This document shows positions 15,341 through 24,358 of a DNA stretch of 41,038 nucleotides, piece by piece (position 1 is the stretch's first letter; each line of letters begins with the position of its first letter). Made by a program: the position numbers and the translations under genes. Location: positions 1 to 41,038 of the forward strand of contig NZ_JSEH01000032.1 in NCBI RefSeq assembly GCF_000801335.2, in the 5' to 3' direction. A model generated the notes under the pieces. The model saw only the letters and a program-made list of their open reading frames with translations, had not been told where the DNA came from and did no database searches. Origin of the DNA: Desulfovibrio sp. TomC. GTDB taxonomy: Bacteria; Desulfobacterota; Desulfovibrionia; Desulfovibrionales; Desulfovibrionaceae.

Positions 15341-16042
15341 CTAACTAACATAAGATTTGCGCATGTCTATCCAATAGTGTATGAGCTTAAAATCCCTAGG
15401 GGCTAGAGTTTTTCTATTCCATACTTGTATAGAAGTAAATAAATTTTCTCCATAAAAAGAAAAAGATAGCGTATCCTTGGCCTCTGATAATTTGGAGATA
15501 AATTTATTTACTTCTGACTCAATTTTATTTTGGTCCATACTAGTAATAAAACCGATCATTACTCCTGAAGGCGCACGATTGCCATACCTGTGCACTCCAG
15601 AATCGAATCTAAAGATACCATTTTTAACATAATTTTCATTCAATATCCATGAGGAACTCGTTTTCATGCCAAGTCGCTTACATTCTATGTGCAATGGTAT
15701 CTCGTAATCTTCTTCAGTTAGAGCGAATGAATTGACAAGCGTACAGGTAAAGTCAGGCCTTTTCCGAATCTTGCCACCTGTAAGTTCGCCATTAGAAACT
15801 GGATGAATAGGTCTTTCCCAGGAAGGGACTTGAACTTCACAACCACCATTCTTGCCTTTTTCAAAACATAAGCGGTTAAGAATAGGACACAACAGTTCGC
15901 AAAGGGCATCTTCGTCACCATTTAAACGATCTTTTTTGGCCAATAAAATTAATGCTTCTTTGAATAAATTTGAATAGACAGCTTCATGACGAGACCATAT
16001 ATCGTAAAAAGATGAAAAAAGTTTTCTGGCCACAGAACCCAC
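15341..16042 (-). CDS. Putative PD-(D/E)XK restriction endonuclease
   Basis: The 233-residue product carries a nuclease-like pattern: Asp97 in KRPDFTC, then Glu120 and Lys122 in HIECKRLG. This matches the D...ExK core of PD-(D/E)XK enzymes. It starts with GTG directly after the methyltransferase stop on the same strand, so both are co-translated. With the N6-adenine methyltransferase it would form a two-gene restriction-modification system, or a split version of a type IIG-like enzyme. The region is much more AT-rich than the flanking genes, a sign of transfer. No closer family is recognised and the recognition site is unknown. Confidence 0.65.
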   Translation of the reverse strand: MGSVARKLFSSFYDIWSRHEAVYSNLFKEALILLAKKDRLNGDEDALCELLCPILNRLCFEKGKNGGCEVQVPSWERPIHPVSNGELTGGKIRKRPDFTCTLVNSFALTEEDYEIPLHIECKRLGMKTSSSWILNENYVKNGIFRFDSGVHRYGNRAPSGVMIGFITSMDQNKIESEVNKFISKLSEAKDTLSFSFYGENLFTSIQVWNRKTLAPRDFKLIHYWIDMRKSYVS

Positions 16043-19000
16043 CTATTGTGAAAGTATAGACATGAGCTTGCATAAGGTTGTTTCTGCATCTTCTCGAGCC
16101 ATACTTTTTGTCCAAAATCTTAGTGAATTTTTTTTGATAACTATGATAGAATTTCGTGAAACACTATGGACAATATTTTCAAAAAAAACATTAGTTGCCC
16201 CGGCATTGCGAAAAGAGTTGTTTTTAATCTGAGTCAACAAATAAGCCCAAGTGTCTTTCTGAGGTATAAGATCCCACGGATCACTTGAATCGGATGGAAA
16301 GAATTCAACGCCTATCATGGACCCAAGATCTTCTACATGCACTTCAGCGCGCATCTCTTCATTTTTTTCTAGATATACTTTCCATCTTTTACAAAATATT
16401 GAAATATAATCCTCTATAAATTTTGAGAATTTCTGAGAAGTAACTAACATCTGGCCGTCTTTATTGAGCGGGCTGTACAAAAATGGCAGCGTTATATTGC
16501 AAAAATCATCAATTAAATCAATACGCGCCTGGTCAAGTTCGTAGAGTTTATAGACAGCCATGTCTAACTCATGTTCAAGTTTTTTGATTATACTATAATC
16601 ACTCGATCTTTCTAAAGCTTGTTCCAAATTGTTTCCAGGCAAACTTAAAAGTTTGCTTACAATTTTGACGATGCTTTTCGATGTAGCACTAGAGAGATCA
16701 TATACTATTGGGAGTTGCAAAAGCTCATCTAGATAAATCTCGTGATGCCACACTCCCCAATTCGAAGAGGTATGGAATAGAAAATATCTAGAAAGTGATG
16801 ACAAGAGTATGCCAAGGACTAATTTGTAAGCCTCATGATTCGTGTCTTTGAGTTTTAGACCATAAACAGAATTTTTGAAGCAAAAAACTCTATCTTCGTA
16901 ACGTGCAACAATTTTCCCTTTTGCAGTCGAATCTGATTCATCTATTCCTCGTTTTACAAGAAGCCTTGCTCCTTCATAAATATCTAGCACACCAAACCGC
17001 TCGACTTTGGGGGGGAGATCTTCAAATCTTAAAGGATCATAGCGCGAAAAACTTTGTACCGTTAGCATCTTATTAAATTTTGTTAGTTTCTCAACACCAT
17101 AGGCCTTACTTGCCTCCTTGAATCCTTGGCCAGAGCGCTTTCTGTCAACTAGATTCACCAGAGGCTGGGCATGCTTTAAGTACTTGATAAGTCTAAAATC
17201 GTTAACTCTACCAAACCAAAAAGTTTTCCATGTCCAATGGAACGTCGAGTCACTGTAATCGATTAAATTTATATCATAATTGGAAAACGATATTGCTTGA
17301 AGTTTGTTGATGTATAAAGATTCTTTCGCAGAGTAGTAAACAACTTGTTTATTTCTTGGCGTACCCTTTGAGAAAATAATAGAGATAAATGGGGAGACTA
17401 CGTTTTGAAAGAAAAAGCGTCTGACATGACTAAAATTGTAGATCTCAGAAACGTTCGCTTCAGAAAACCATTTCTCCCGAAACTCTGTTGTAGTTGTACT
17501 GTGCTTAAATAATACCCCCACAGAAACTAAAAGCGAACAAAACCCTCCTGTTTTTAATAAATCCAGGGATCTCCATAAAAAAGCCTGAGATGGTTCGTTA
17601 TCGCCAATAGGCTTTTTATGGAAAGAGCACCATTCAAGAACAGTTTTGTGCCGCTCCCTAGTTGCCTTGTCAGCATTAGGTCCTGGGGCCCCCCAAGGAG
17701 GATTACCGACTACAATGTCAGCACATTCCTGGCCAAATTTATTAATCCATTCTGGATTGGATTTTATTGTTTCTTCATCAAAAGCATTGCCCCAAAAAAT
17801 TGTGTTATATTCATTTGCTCTATTCTCTCTTGAGGCTATCAAGTGCGGCAAAGTGTTCTTATTGTTAATGTAGTCAATTATAGCAGGCGGATCGAGATAA
17901 TGGAGCATAGCCAGGTACAAACTGAATACGGTGATACGTGCGGCTTCCTCATTAATTTCTATGCCGGATATTTGATTTTTTAAAATAGTCGTCAACTCAA
18001 CAAAAGTTAGTCGTCGTCTTTTTGTCACCAACTGAAAACGAACTATTCTCCTGAAGGATTCAACCAAAAATATACCAGATCCACACGCAGGATCAATTAT
18101 ACGCGGATTTGTACTTAGAACTTGAGGTGTTAAAATACGAGAAAGAACAAACTCCACGAGAGCATTTGGTGTGTAAAATGCACCATCCTCTTTAGCTTTT
18201 TTGTTTGTTTTTCCTGATGGGAGATGATAAAACTCTTCATATATTGAGCTTATTAGATCCAATGGAACAACATTAAAATCATAGCAGTAAAAGCATAATT
18301 TTTTTTGAATCCCAGTATCACCATACAACAAATCCCTGATAAGATTTATATGACGCTGGGTTACAATTTTTTTTTCGAATTCTATATTAGGGAAAAGGTC
18401 CCCATTAAAATCTATAAAGAGCTGGGCGTATAGCGCATAGGTAAACTCGATAGAGTTCAATACCTTTGGATAAAGTACGTCTTTGCCAGAATATACTCCT
18501 CCATCGTTATCATTTGGAAGGGTAAGTAATTCAACCCATTCGGTATTGCGTTGAGCGATATTTTCAAAATACTTTCTAGTTAATACCCCTCGATCTTCAA
18601 GATATCTTATAAAGATTGACCGGCCAATTAGTGCATGGGCAAATCTAACCTTATTTCCGGACAGGCCGGCGTCGATAAGTTCACGCCTGACCGTCTTTAG
18701 ATCACGAATAAGCGAGCGATCAGCTCTCCCGCTAATATTGCCAAAGCGTTTATCTGCAAATGTTTTACCAGATTCTATTTGCTCTCTGTTGAATTGAGAA
18801 AGCCTCGATAGTACTTCACTGGCTAACTTTATAGTTTCGAGAGATTTTAATCTTGTCGTTCTCTTGGAAGAGCTCATGTTTACTGGTGGCTTAGCAAGAT
18901 CATATATAGAAAGTTCAGTTGGAGTGCTTAAAAATAGCAGCCTTGGCCTTCCAAGGCACCAAACACTATTAAATAATTTTGCCTTTGCGTCAGTATTATC

Positions 19001-19240
19001 TTCGCTAGTTGCAAAAACGACAACAGGGTTATTGTTGACAAAAAAAATTTTTTCTGCTCCAGCTCGTTTCCCGGCTGCCAACCATTCTCCTTTTTCAAGC
19101 CAATCTTGATCGTTCTCTCCAAAAACAGGAAAAAGAGCGGCATCTCTTAATGCGCCGCTGCAAAAATCAAGCTTGGAATATATGTCGTCAAGCACAGTAT
19201 TCATAAATTCAACCGATTCAATGCAATGCCTGCCTTGCAA
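16043..19240 (-). CDS. N6-adenine DNA methyltransferase (Eco57I/type IIG-like)
   Basis: This protein of about 1065 residues has SAM-binding motif I IIDPACGSGIFLVESF near residue 385 and catalytic motif IV VVGNPPWG near residue 512. AFYTPNALVEFVL lies before motif I, as in Eco57I-like methylases. The long N-terminus (about 380 residues) and the C-terminal 400 residues, a probable target-recognition region, resemble type IIG enzymes. No PD-(D/E)XK motif is obvious in its N-terminus, and the nuclease seems to be the next gene. The start is uncertain: TTG 19240 gives the full frame and ATG 19204 (MNTVLDDIYSKLDF) is at least as plausible. It methylates adenine to protect host DNA. Confidence 0.85.
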   Translation of the reverse strand: MQGRHCIESVEFMNTVLDDIYSKLDFCSGALRDAALFPVFGENDQDWLEKGEWLAAGKRAGAEKIFFVNNNPVVVFATSEDNTDAKAKLFNSVWCLGRPRLLFLSTPTELSIYDLAKPPVNMSSSKRTTRLKSLETIKLASEVLSRLSQFNREQIESGKTFADKRFGNISGRADRSLIRDLKTVRRELIDAGLSGNKVRFAHALIGRSIFIRYLEDRGVLTRKYFENIAQRNTEWVELLTLPNDNDGGVYSGKDVLYPKVLNSIEFTYALYAQLFIDFNGDLFPNIEFEKKIVTQRHINLIRDLLYGDTGIQKKLCFYCYDFNVVPLDLISSIYEEFYHLPSGKTNKKAKEDGAFYTPNALVEFVLSRILTPQVLSTNPRIIDPACGSGIFLVESFRRIVRFQLVTKRRRLTFVELTTILKNQISGIEINEEAARITVFSLYLAMLHYLDPPAIIDYINNKNTLPHLIASRENRANEYNTIFWGNAFDEETIKSNPEWINKFGQECADIVVGNPPWGAPGPNADKATRERHKTVLEWCSFHKKPIGDNEPSQAFLWRSLDLLKTGGFCSLLVSVGVLFKHSTTTTEFREKWFSEANVSEIYNFSHVRRFFFQNVVSPFISIIFSKGTPRNKQVVYYSAKESLYINKLQAISFSNYDINLIDYSDSTFHWTWKTFWFGRVNDFRLIKYLKHAQPLVNLVDRKRSGQGFKEASKAYGVEKLTKFNKMLTVQSFSRYDPLRFEDLPPKVERFGVLDIYEGARLLVKRGIDESDSTAKGKIVARYEDRVFCFKNSVYGLKLKDTNHEAYKLVLGILLSSLSRYFLFHTSSNWGVWHHEIYLDELLQLPIVYDLSSATSKSIVKIVSKLLSLPGNNLEQALERSSDYSIIKKLEHELDMAVYKLYELDQARIDLIDDFCNITLPFLYSPLNKDGQMLVTSQKFSKFIEDYISIFCKRWKVYLEKNEEMRAEVHVEDLGSMIGVEFFPSDSSDPWDLIPQKDTWAYLLTQIKNNSFRNAGATNVFFENIVHSVSRNSIIVIKKNSLRFWTKSMAREDAETTLCKLMSILSQ

Positions 19241-19555
19241 TATTTTCTCTAGACTACAGTTTCAAATTTAAAACACTTTACATTATTTTCTAGAAAAGAT
19301 CAAGTTGGAAATTATTTTTGTCCTCTCCGGATCAACGTGTCATGAGGGTGGATGAATTCAATCAATAAAACATGACGAGTGCGTAAAGGTGTTGCTGTTG
19401 GTCAACATTAACTAATGATAGCGCCTTGCCATGTCATCGTCGCATTTTAAAAAAATTAATATTTTCCTATCCTGCTCTCCTTGTAACGAGAAAAACAAAA
19501 TTTTGAGATAACGAAAAGTAAAGGACCTTACACCTCCAATTTGTCAAGACTTTTA
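19241..19555. other. AT-rich intergenic region upstream of the methyltransferase gene
   Basis: About 315 bp with no convincing coding frame. It must contain the promoter of the minus-strand restriction-modification operon. No controller (C) protein gene or clear C-box repeat was found. Confidence 0.5.
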
Positions 19556-19810
19556 TCATTCCATCGAGTGGTGACACGAGTCACGATATTCCTCTGCCGT
19601 AAACTCAACACGTTGAATGTCATGAATCCTAACGCTATCAACAATGATTCGAAACGTTGGCAGTCTCAAGCCGTCATTGGTTGAATCGCTCAACATCGCA
19701 AAATATCCTAACTGACCTGTAACTTCCCGTTGCTCACCTATGTATTTCGTTGGTGACGGAATACGTTCAAATACTCGATAGCCCAACTCCCAATCAACAG
19801 TTTTACACAA
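19556..19810 (-). CDS. Hypothetical protein fragment downstream of the resolvase
   Basis: The open frame continues further upstream but only as a shadow of the resolvase gene. The natural-looking part starts around a TTG at 19810 and encodes about 84 residues with protein-like composition (LGYRVFERIPSPTKYIGE, LRLPTFRIIVDSVRIHDIQ, ending SCHHSME). No good ribosome binding site or known motif is visible. It may be the surviving C-terminus of a gene cut by insertion of the resolvase-bearing segment. A chance frame cannot be excluded. Confidence 0.3.
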   Translation of the reverse strand: MCKTVDWELGYRVFERIPSPTKYIGEQREVTGQLGYFAMLSDSTNDGLRLPTFRIIVDSVRIHDIQRVEFTAEEYRDSCHHSME

Positions 19811-19874
19811 GAAGAGGCCCCATATCCGCAGAAACTGGAGAACCCCAAGCTCCGGCCGTTTTGACCGTGGGATT

Positions 19875-20420
19875 CTATAGTTGCGCAAGACGACGAAGGA
19901 AGGTGGCTCGGCTGATGCCTGCGGCCCGGGCCGCTGCGGCTTTGGAATGGCCTTCAGCCAGGAGGCGTTGAGCAAGTTTGATCTTGGCGTCGTCGATCTT
20001 GGGCCTACCAGGCATATTACCATTGGCTCTGGCCACGGCCAAGCCATCACGAGTTCGCTCGGCTATAAGGCCGCGCTCAAAGTCGGCCAATGCGGCAAAA
20101 ACATGAAAGACCAAGGAACCAGCTGCCGAAGTAGTGTCGAGCTGTTCCTCCAGGGATTTGAAACCCACCTTGAGGGCCTTAAGGCGGTCCATTATCTCCA
20201 GGAGTTCCCGCATGGAGCGCCCCAAGCGATCAAGGCGTACCACACAGAGGGTATCCCCCTCTCGCGCAAACTCCATCATTTCGGTTAATCCCGGTCGGTC
20301 GAAGCGTTTTCCACTCATGACATCCTGGTAGATACGCTTGGCCCCAGCTTGTTTTAAACGTACTATCTGGGAACTAAGATCTTGTTTGTCAGTGCTAATT
20401 CTTGCGTATCCAAGTATCAT
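19875..20420 (-). CDS. Serine recombinase of the resolvase/invertase family
   Basis: The 181-residue protein has the N-terminal catalytic domain of small serine recombinases: Ser9 in MILGYARISTDKQ, VRLDRLGRSMRELL and the long helix FAALADFERGLIAERTRDGL. A C-terminal helix-turn-helix follows (LLAEGHSKAAAARAAGISRATFLRRL). Such enzymes resolve transposon cointegrates or invert DNA through a Ser-DNA linkage. No transposase gene or terminal inverted repeats of a Tn3-like element were found nearby, so this may be a stranded resolvase or a plasmid multimer-resolution enzyme. The gene looks intact and is more GC-rich than its neighbours on both sides. Confidence 0.88.
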   Translation of the reverse strand: MILGYARISTDKQDLSSQIVRLKQAGAKRIYQDVMSGKRFDRPGLTEMMEFAREGDTLCVVRLDRLGRSMRELLEIMDRLKALKVGFKSLEEQLDTTSAAGSLVFHVFAALADFERGLIAERTRDGLAVARANGNMPGRPKIDDAKIKLAQRLLAEGHSKAAAARAAGISRATFLRRLAQL

Positions 20421-20482
20421 TTACTCTGCTCTATACATTTTAAGCACGTTAGTTCTTCTCAGGAAAAAGGGGATTGTCGATT

Positions 20483-21193
20483 CTAAAGTCCAAAGTCATT
20501 GTTCAGTTTCCTCTCCTCTTTCTCCGCTCTTTCGAGTTCTTTTGACAACTTTTCAATAGCTATGTCCGGAGCTTCGCTTAACACATTATTTGAGACTTCA
20601 ATCGGCATGACATACTTTTCAATGTCAATTTTATATTCATTTCGTAATGTTTTAATTCTATCAATTGCCAGGGGCAGTTTTTCAATGACGTCAGGGCTCA
20701 GGCGATTCAAGACTAATTTATCTTTCTCTACAACAGCTGCAACATCAAATATATCTCTAATAGTAAATTGAGAGGCGCGATGGAAAATTTTTTTAGACAA
20801 AATTTCCTTTGGTGTTTCAATTCTTATAACTTGCACAATGCCGTTGTGTGAGAAATTATATAATTTTACTGGGCTGTCTTCGAATGTTCTGCTTACTAAA
20901 AAATCAATTTCGCCTTTGTCGTATTTTACTAATTTAATATAATGACCTGGCTGTTGCCACTCATCGCAAATACGCCTGGTTCGTTCGTTTGTGCTGGGAG
21001 CTAGAAGCTTGAGTGCTCTTGCATTTTCAAAAAAAATATCAACATCTTTGCTTAGTCTGTGATTAATCGACAACATCAACGCTGTTCCGCCACCTAACTC
21101 CCATTCTAGTTCTTTGGGCAATTCGTTTAATGCTGGAATCGCAGAGAGCAATAAGTCTTTCCAGGAATTTATGGAACTATTTTGCCATTTCAT
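20483..21193 (-). CDS. AbiEii/AbiGii-like nucleotidyltransferase toxin
   Basis: ATG at 21193 is preceded by an AGGAG ribosome binding site and gives 236 residues; the longer in-frame start at 21247 lacks this. The nucleotidyltransferase core is clear: ELGGGTALML at about residues 33-41 and RLSKDVDIFF at 47-55, with two Asp as metal ligands. IFHRASQFTIRDIFDVAAV, typical of the helical part of this family, follows. AbiEii-type toxins nucleotidylate tRNA or other targets and arrest growth in phage-infected cells. The gene overlaps by 17 bp a 90-residue upstream gene that should be its cognate partner. The C-terminal 30 residues are Glu/Lys-rich. Confidence 0.8.
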   Translation of the reverse strand: MKWQNSSINSWKDLLLSAIPALNELPKELEWELGGGTALMLSINHRLSKDVDIFFENARALKLLAPSTNERTRRICDEWQQPGHYIKLVKYDKGEIDFLVSRTFEDSPVKLYNFSHNGIVQVIRIETPKEILSKKIFHRASQFTIRDIFDVAAVVEKDKLVLNRLSPDVIEKLPLAIDRIKTLRNEYKIDIEKYVMPIEVSNNVLSEAPDIAIEKLSKELERAEKEERKLNNDFGL

Positions 21194-21449
21194 GAACCCA
21201 ACTCCTCGCGTGTGAAGAACTTGCATAGTGAAGATAAAGGCTTTCAAGAGTCCTGAAGTCAGTTGCCCCAGATAAGACGAGGTTGTGAATAAGCTCCACG
21301 GGGGATTCTTGAAGGAAAATCTTTACATGACAAGCCCATTTGTCATCACTTTCGCCAGATATTAATATTTTTTCAAATTGCACATCAGATATTTCAACGG
21401 GGAGTGACGTGTTAATGCTTCTTGTCGCAGAGCGTATATATTTGTTCAC
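21177..21449 (-). CDS. Small partner gene of the AbiEii-like toxin, family unrecognised
   Basis: GTG 21449 has a strong GAGGTGA ribosome binding site and gives 90 residues. The stop lies 17 bp inside the toxin gene, indicating translational coupling. The protein has no recognisable helix-turn-helix of the usual AbiEi antitoxin and is far shorter than AbiEi. Visible features are an N-terminal SATRSINTSLPVEISDVQ region and a C-terminal FRTLESLYLHYASSSHARSW stretch. Position argues for an antitoxin or immunity role; the sequence alone does not show it. Confidence 0.65.
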   Translation of the reverse strand: MNKYIRSATRSINTSLPVEISDVQFEKILISGESDDKWACHVKIFLQESPVELIHNLVLSGATDFRTLESLYLHYASSSHARSWVHEMAK

Positions 21450-21968
21450 TTCTTCACCTCAATGGCGAGAGCCTGGGCGTGGAGTCCTGACGGCGTTGCC
21501 TCAAAAACGGTCGTTTTTGCACTAGAGCCATCTGTCCTGGTTTTTTGCGTTTCAAAAACGTATCAAAAGTCTAATTCTGTTTCAAAATTCGGTCAACCCT
21601 TTATGCAACACTCCGTGAGGCGGCACCGGTTTTCCTGGAGCCGGACTTGCAGGAATCTTTGTGCCGAAAAAACCGGTAAGTCCTAGCCCGGATATTTCAT
21701 GAACATCCCAGGAAGTCGTTTTCCTGGCGTAAAAGAGGTGTTGGCCGAGGGTATTCGCATCTTTTGCGCTGTCCCTGGCCATTCCGCTACAAGTTTTGTG
21801 AAGTTGAGTGGATTCTAGGTCATATTGCCGATTTTGGGAGTGGATTGGCCGGTGCAGCGCCGGGAACGGGCCAGAGCCTCTCTGGCGCTACGCCGCAAGT
21901 CACGAAATGCCAATCACAAGTTGACCGATTTCATGAGGCGGCTGGTTTCCTGCGTAAGCCCCGTGTTC
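21450..21968. other. Gene-poor stretch with possible insertion-sequence debris
   Basis: No intact gene is supported over about 520 bp. An inverted pair ACCGGTTTT (21625-21633) / AAAACCGGT (21669-21677) precedes the sequence AGCCCGGATATTTCATGA (21686 onward), which resembles terminal sequence I associate with IS1380/IS1634-like elements. That recollection is weak. A short open stretch at 21840-21960 (RRKSRNANHKLTDFMRRL) has protein-like composition but no identified family. Confidence 0.3.
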
Positions 21969-22173
21969 ACCCAGGGCGATGAGTCCACCCGAGAGCGCGC
22001 CGCACAACTATGTCTTGCTGCGGCCAACGTCCGCGCCAAAGGCCGTGCCCAACCGCGTGACACCTTCGTTCCAGTCCCTGGCCGGCAAGCACCACCCCGA
22101 GCACCGATTCCACACAGTTCAGCCCGCTGCAAAACAAGTCCTCGGCTTGCTGTTCAATGTCCTGTCTTTCCAT
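21969..22173 (-). pseudogene. Truncated, frameshifted copy of the C_GCAxxG_C_C gene
   Basis: The minus frame from ATG 22173 reads MERQDIEQQAEDLFCSGLNC and VESVLGVVLAGQGLE, matching the intact neighbour. A frameshift then destroys the VTRLGTAFGAG region, and the similarity stops near 21969. It is a non-functional duplicate of the gene at 22331-22828. Confidence 0.75.
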
Positions 22174-22330
22174 GTGCATGCTTCTTGCTTGTGCCGGACG
22201 GGTTGATTTCGGCCCGTCCGGCGAATTGAATTGATCTGTTTTAGCGAATATGCCTGAAGTGTTGATCGAGACTTTCGAACGCACTGCTCACATACGGGAG
22301 GCCGGATAGAACATCGTAATATGCGAACCC
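21969..22330. repeat. Direct repeat copy B of a duplicated divergent gene start region
   Basis: This segment repeats 22623-23016 at high identity in the same orientation. It contains the 5' part of a C_GCAxxG_C_C-type gene, the divergent intergenic region and the start of the LysR gene (ATACGGGAGGCCGGAT...). Copy B has point changes and small deletions; its LysR start codon reads TAG instead of ATG in the aligned position. Confidence 0.8.
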
Positions 22331-22828
22331 TTACCCACAGCAGCATCCACCGGTGCTGGCGGGCGTGCTTTGCCGTCCTGAACAGCCGCAGGGAGCCGCA
22401 GTCTCCACCGCCTGGGGATTGCGCAGGGCATCGTGGAAATAGCCGGCAGTTTTGGCTGAAAGCTGGATGCACTTGTCCATGTCTTCCTGAGTGCCGAGAG
22501 TCGCCAGCACGGCGGCGCAGGTCGTGCAGCCGAATTCGGCTTCAAACCGACGACGCACCCCGGCGGCCAGGGCGGCCACGTTGTCCCAGCGTTCGTCCCC
22601 GTTGCTGCGGCCCTGCAGATAGCCCAGGGCGATGAGTCCACCCGAGAGCGCGCCGCACACCTCGGCCTTGCTGCGGCCAACGCCCGCGCCAAAGGCCGTC
22701 CCCAAACGCGTGACACCTTCTGGCTCGAGTCCCTGACCGGCCAGCACCGCCGCCAGCACCGATTCCGCACAGTTCAGCCCGCTGCAAAACAAAGCTTCAG
22801 CTCGCAGTTCAACGTCTTGTCTTTCCAT
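22331..22828 (-). CDS. C_GCAxxG_C_C family redox-active protein
   Basis: ATG 22828 (GGAG ribosome binding site 7 nt upstream) gives 165 residues; ATG 22834 is also in frame but too close to the site. The family signature is visible: FCSGLNCAESVL, TAFGAGVGRSKAEVCGALSGG, EFGCTTCAAVL and a downstream CIQLSAKTAGYF. The family is widespread in anaerobes and its conserved cysteines suggest a metal- or redox-linked role, which is not established. The C-terminus ends in a Cys-rich tail (PCGCSG...GGCCCG). It is transcribed divergently from the LysR gene, which likely controls it. Confidence 0.85.
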   Translation of the reverse strand: MERQDVELRAEALFCSGLNCAESVLAAVLAGQGLEPEGVTRLGTAFGAGVGRSKAEVCGALSGGLIALGYLQGRSNGDERWDNVAALAAGVRRRFEAEFGCTTCAAVLATLGTQEDMDKCIQLSAKTAGYFHDALRNPQAVETAAPCGCSGRQSTPASTGGCCCG

Positions 22829-23016
22829 GTCCATGCTCCGTGCTTGTGCCGGGCGGGTTGGTTCCGGCCCGTCCGGCGAGTTGAATTGATCTGTTTTTTT
22901 GTTTAGACCAGCCCGACGATCGGTTCCAACGAATATATCCGAAAGGGTCGATCGAAATTTCCGAACACACTGCTCGCATACGGGAGGCCGGATGGAACTG
23001 CGTGATGTGCGAACCT
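22623..23016. repeat. Direct repeat copy A of the duplicated region
   Basis: This is the intact counterpart of 21969-22330. It covers the N-terminal half of the C_GCAxxG_C_C gene, the bidirectional promoter region and the first codons of lysR. The two copies are about 650 bp apart, start to start, consistent with an old tandem duplication of one unit. Confidence 0.8.
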
Positions 23017-23972
23017 TCGTGGCCGTGGCGCGGCATTTGAGCTTTCACCGGGCAGGGCAGGAGGTGCACGCGGCGCAGTCCACGGTCTCGGCACGCATCG
23101 CCGCCCTGGAGGAGGAATTGCAGGTCCGCCTGTTTGACCGCCTGGGCCGGCGCGTAGCCCTCACCGAGGCAGGGGAGCGGCTGCAGCAATTCGCGATCAA
23201 GCTGCTGGACCTGGAAGACGAGGCTCGGGCCTGGGTGGCCGGGGCCTCTGAGGCGCGCGGGGCGTTGAGCATCCGGGTGCCGGAGTCGCTCTGCGCCTGG
23301 CGCATGGGCGGGCTGATTCGCGGGTATCGGGAACAGTTTCCGCATCTGCAGCTGCGCTTTATCTCATGCACCTTGGACGGGCTGGAGAAGGATCTGCGCC
23401 AAGGCGTGACGGACTTGGCCTTCCTTATGGCCGACAGTGTCCGGGCCGGGGATCTGGTGGTGGAGGCCCTGGGCGTGGAACCCCTGGTGCTGGTGGCCGG
23501 GCCTGGGCATCGGCTGGCGCACGGCGGCCCCTGCAATGTGGAAGATCTGGCCGGCGAAACGTTGGCACTCTCCACGGCGGATTGCGCCACGCGCAAATCA
23601 TTTGAACACATGCTGGCCGAAGCCGGGGTGCGCCCGGCGGCCAGCCTGGAATTTTCCAGCGCCGCAGCCCTGCGGGGCTGTCTGGCCGGCGGGCTGGGGG
23701 TGAGCATCCTGCCGGCCCTGGCCGTGCGGGACGACCTGACCGCCGGTCGCCTGGCCCTGCTGCCCTGGGCCGGGCCGATCCTGGAGACGGCGGTGCTCAT
23801 GCTGCACCACAAGGACAAATGGCTCTCCCCGCCGCTGGCCGCCTTCATGGATCTGATGCGCCGGGAACTCATGGGCGGGGCAGTTGCCTCGCCTCCCGCC
23901 TGCCTGGATTCACTCGCTGCGAAAGAGTGTATAACGGGGAAGAGCACCGACTGCTGCAGGGCAGGTGGGTAA
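22992..23972 (+). CDS. LysR-family transcriptional regulator
   Basis: ATG 22992 has a GGGAGG ribosome binding site and gives 326 residues; the upstream in-frame extension is not protein-like. The N-terminal winged helix is standard (MELRDVRTFVAVARHLSFHR, then AQSTVSARIAALEEEL). The periplasmic-binding-protein-like effector domain covers about residues 90-300. The C-terminal end includes a Cys-containing tail (CITGKSTDCC). Divergent orientation relative to the C_GCAxxG_C_C gene across about 160 bp makes that gene its probable target. The ligand cannot be inferred. Confidence 0.9.
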   Translation: MELRDVRTFVAVARHLSFHRAGQEVHAAQSTVSARIAALEEELQVRLFDRLGRRVALTEAGERLQQFAIKLLDLEDEARAWVAGASEARGALSIRVPESLCAWRMGGLIRGYREQFPHLQLRFISCTLDGLEKDLRQGVTDLAFLMADSVRAGDLVVEALGVEPLVLVAGPGHRLAHGGPCNVEDLAGETLALSTADCATRKSFEHMLAEAGVRPAASLEFSSAAALRGCLAGGLGVSILPALAVRDDLTAGRLALLPWAGPILETAVLMLHHKDKWLSPPLAAFMDLMRRELMGGAVASPPACLDSLAAKECITGKSTDCCRAGG

Positions 23973-24358
23973 CGAAGCGACAGGAATCCGGCTAGAACCA
24001 ATTCCTCCCAGTGTGCAGCATTAAAGACCCTTTGTCAGAGTTTGACGAGCGTGGTGGGAGGAGGCTTTTTACCACCCAGGGATTCCCCATCGTTTGGGCT
24101 ACCGGGGCGTGGGCATCGCCGCGCAATGAGTGGGGCGGCACCCTGGCCGTAAGCAGGCCTTAGGACGGAAGCCAATCTCCGATATCTTGGGCTTTCCGCC
24201 TCGTCCTCCCTGGTTTCCTTGAGAATGTCGGGGGAGAGAAGTCTTCACTAGGGCAAGGGGTGGGATGATCGGTTGGGGGCCAGCAAAATGGAGGCGGATG
24301 AGGGAGGTGTGTCTGGGAGGGATCGCCCATGCCCTTAACGAACGATTAGCCCAACGGC
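23973..24358. other. Intergenic region without a recognised gene
   Basis: About 385 bp of GC-rich sequence between convergent lysR and the SHOCT gene. One frame from about 24021 reads DPLSEFDERGGRRLFTTQG and stays open to a stop near 24163, which may be a decayed coding remnant, but no family is recognised. Confidence 0.35.
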
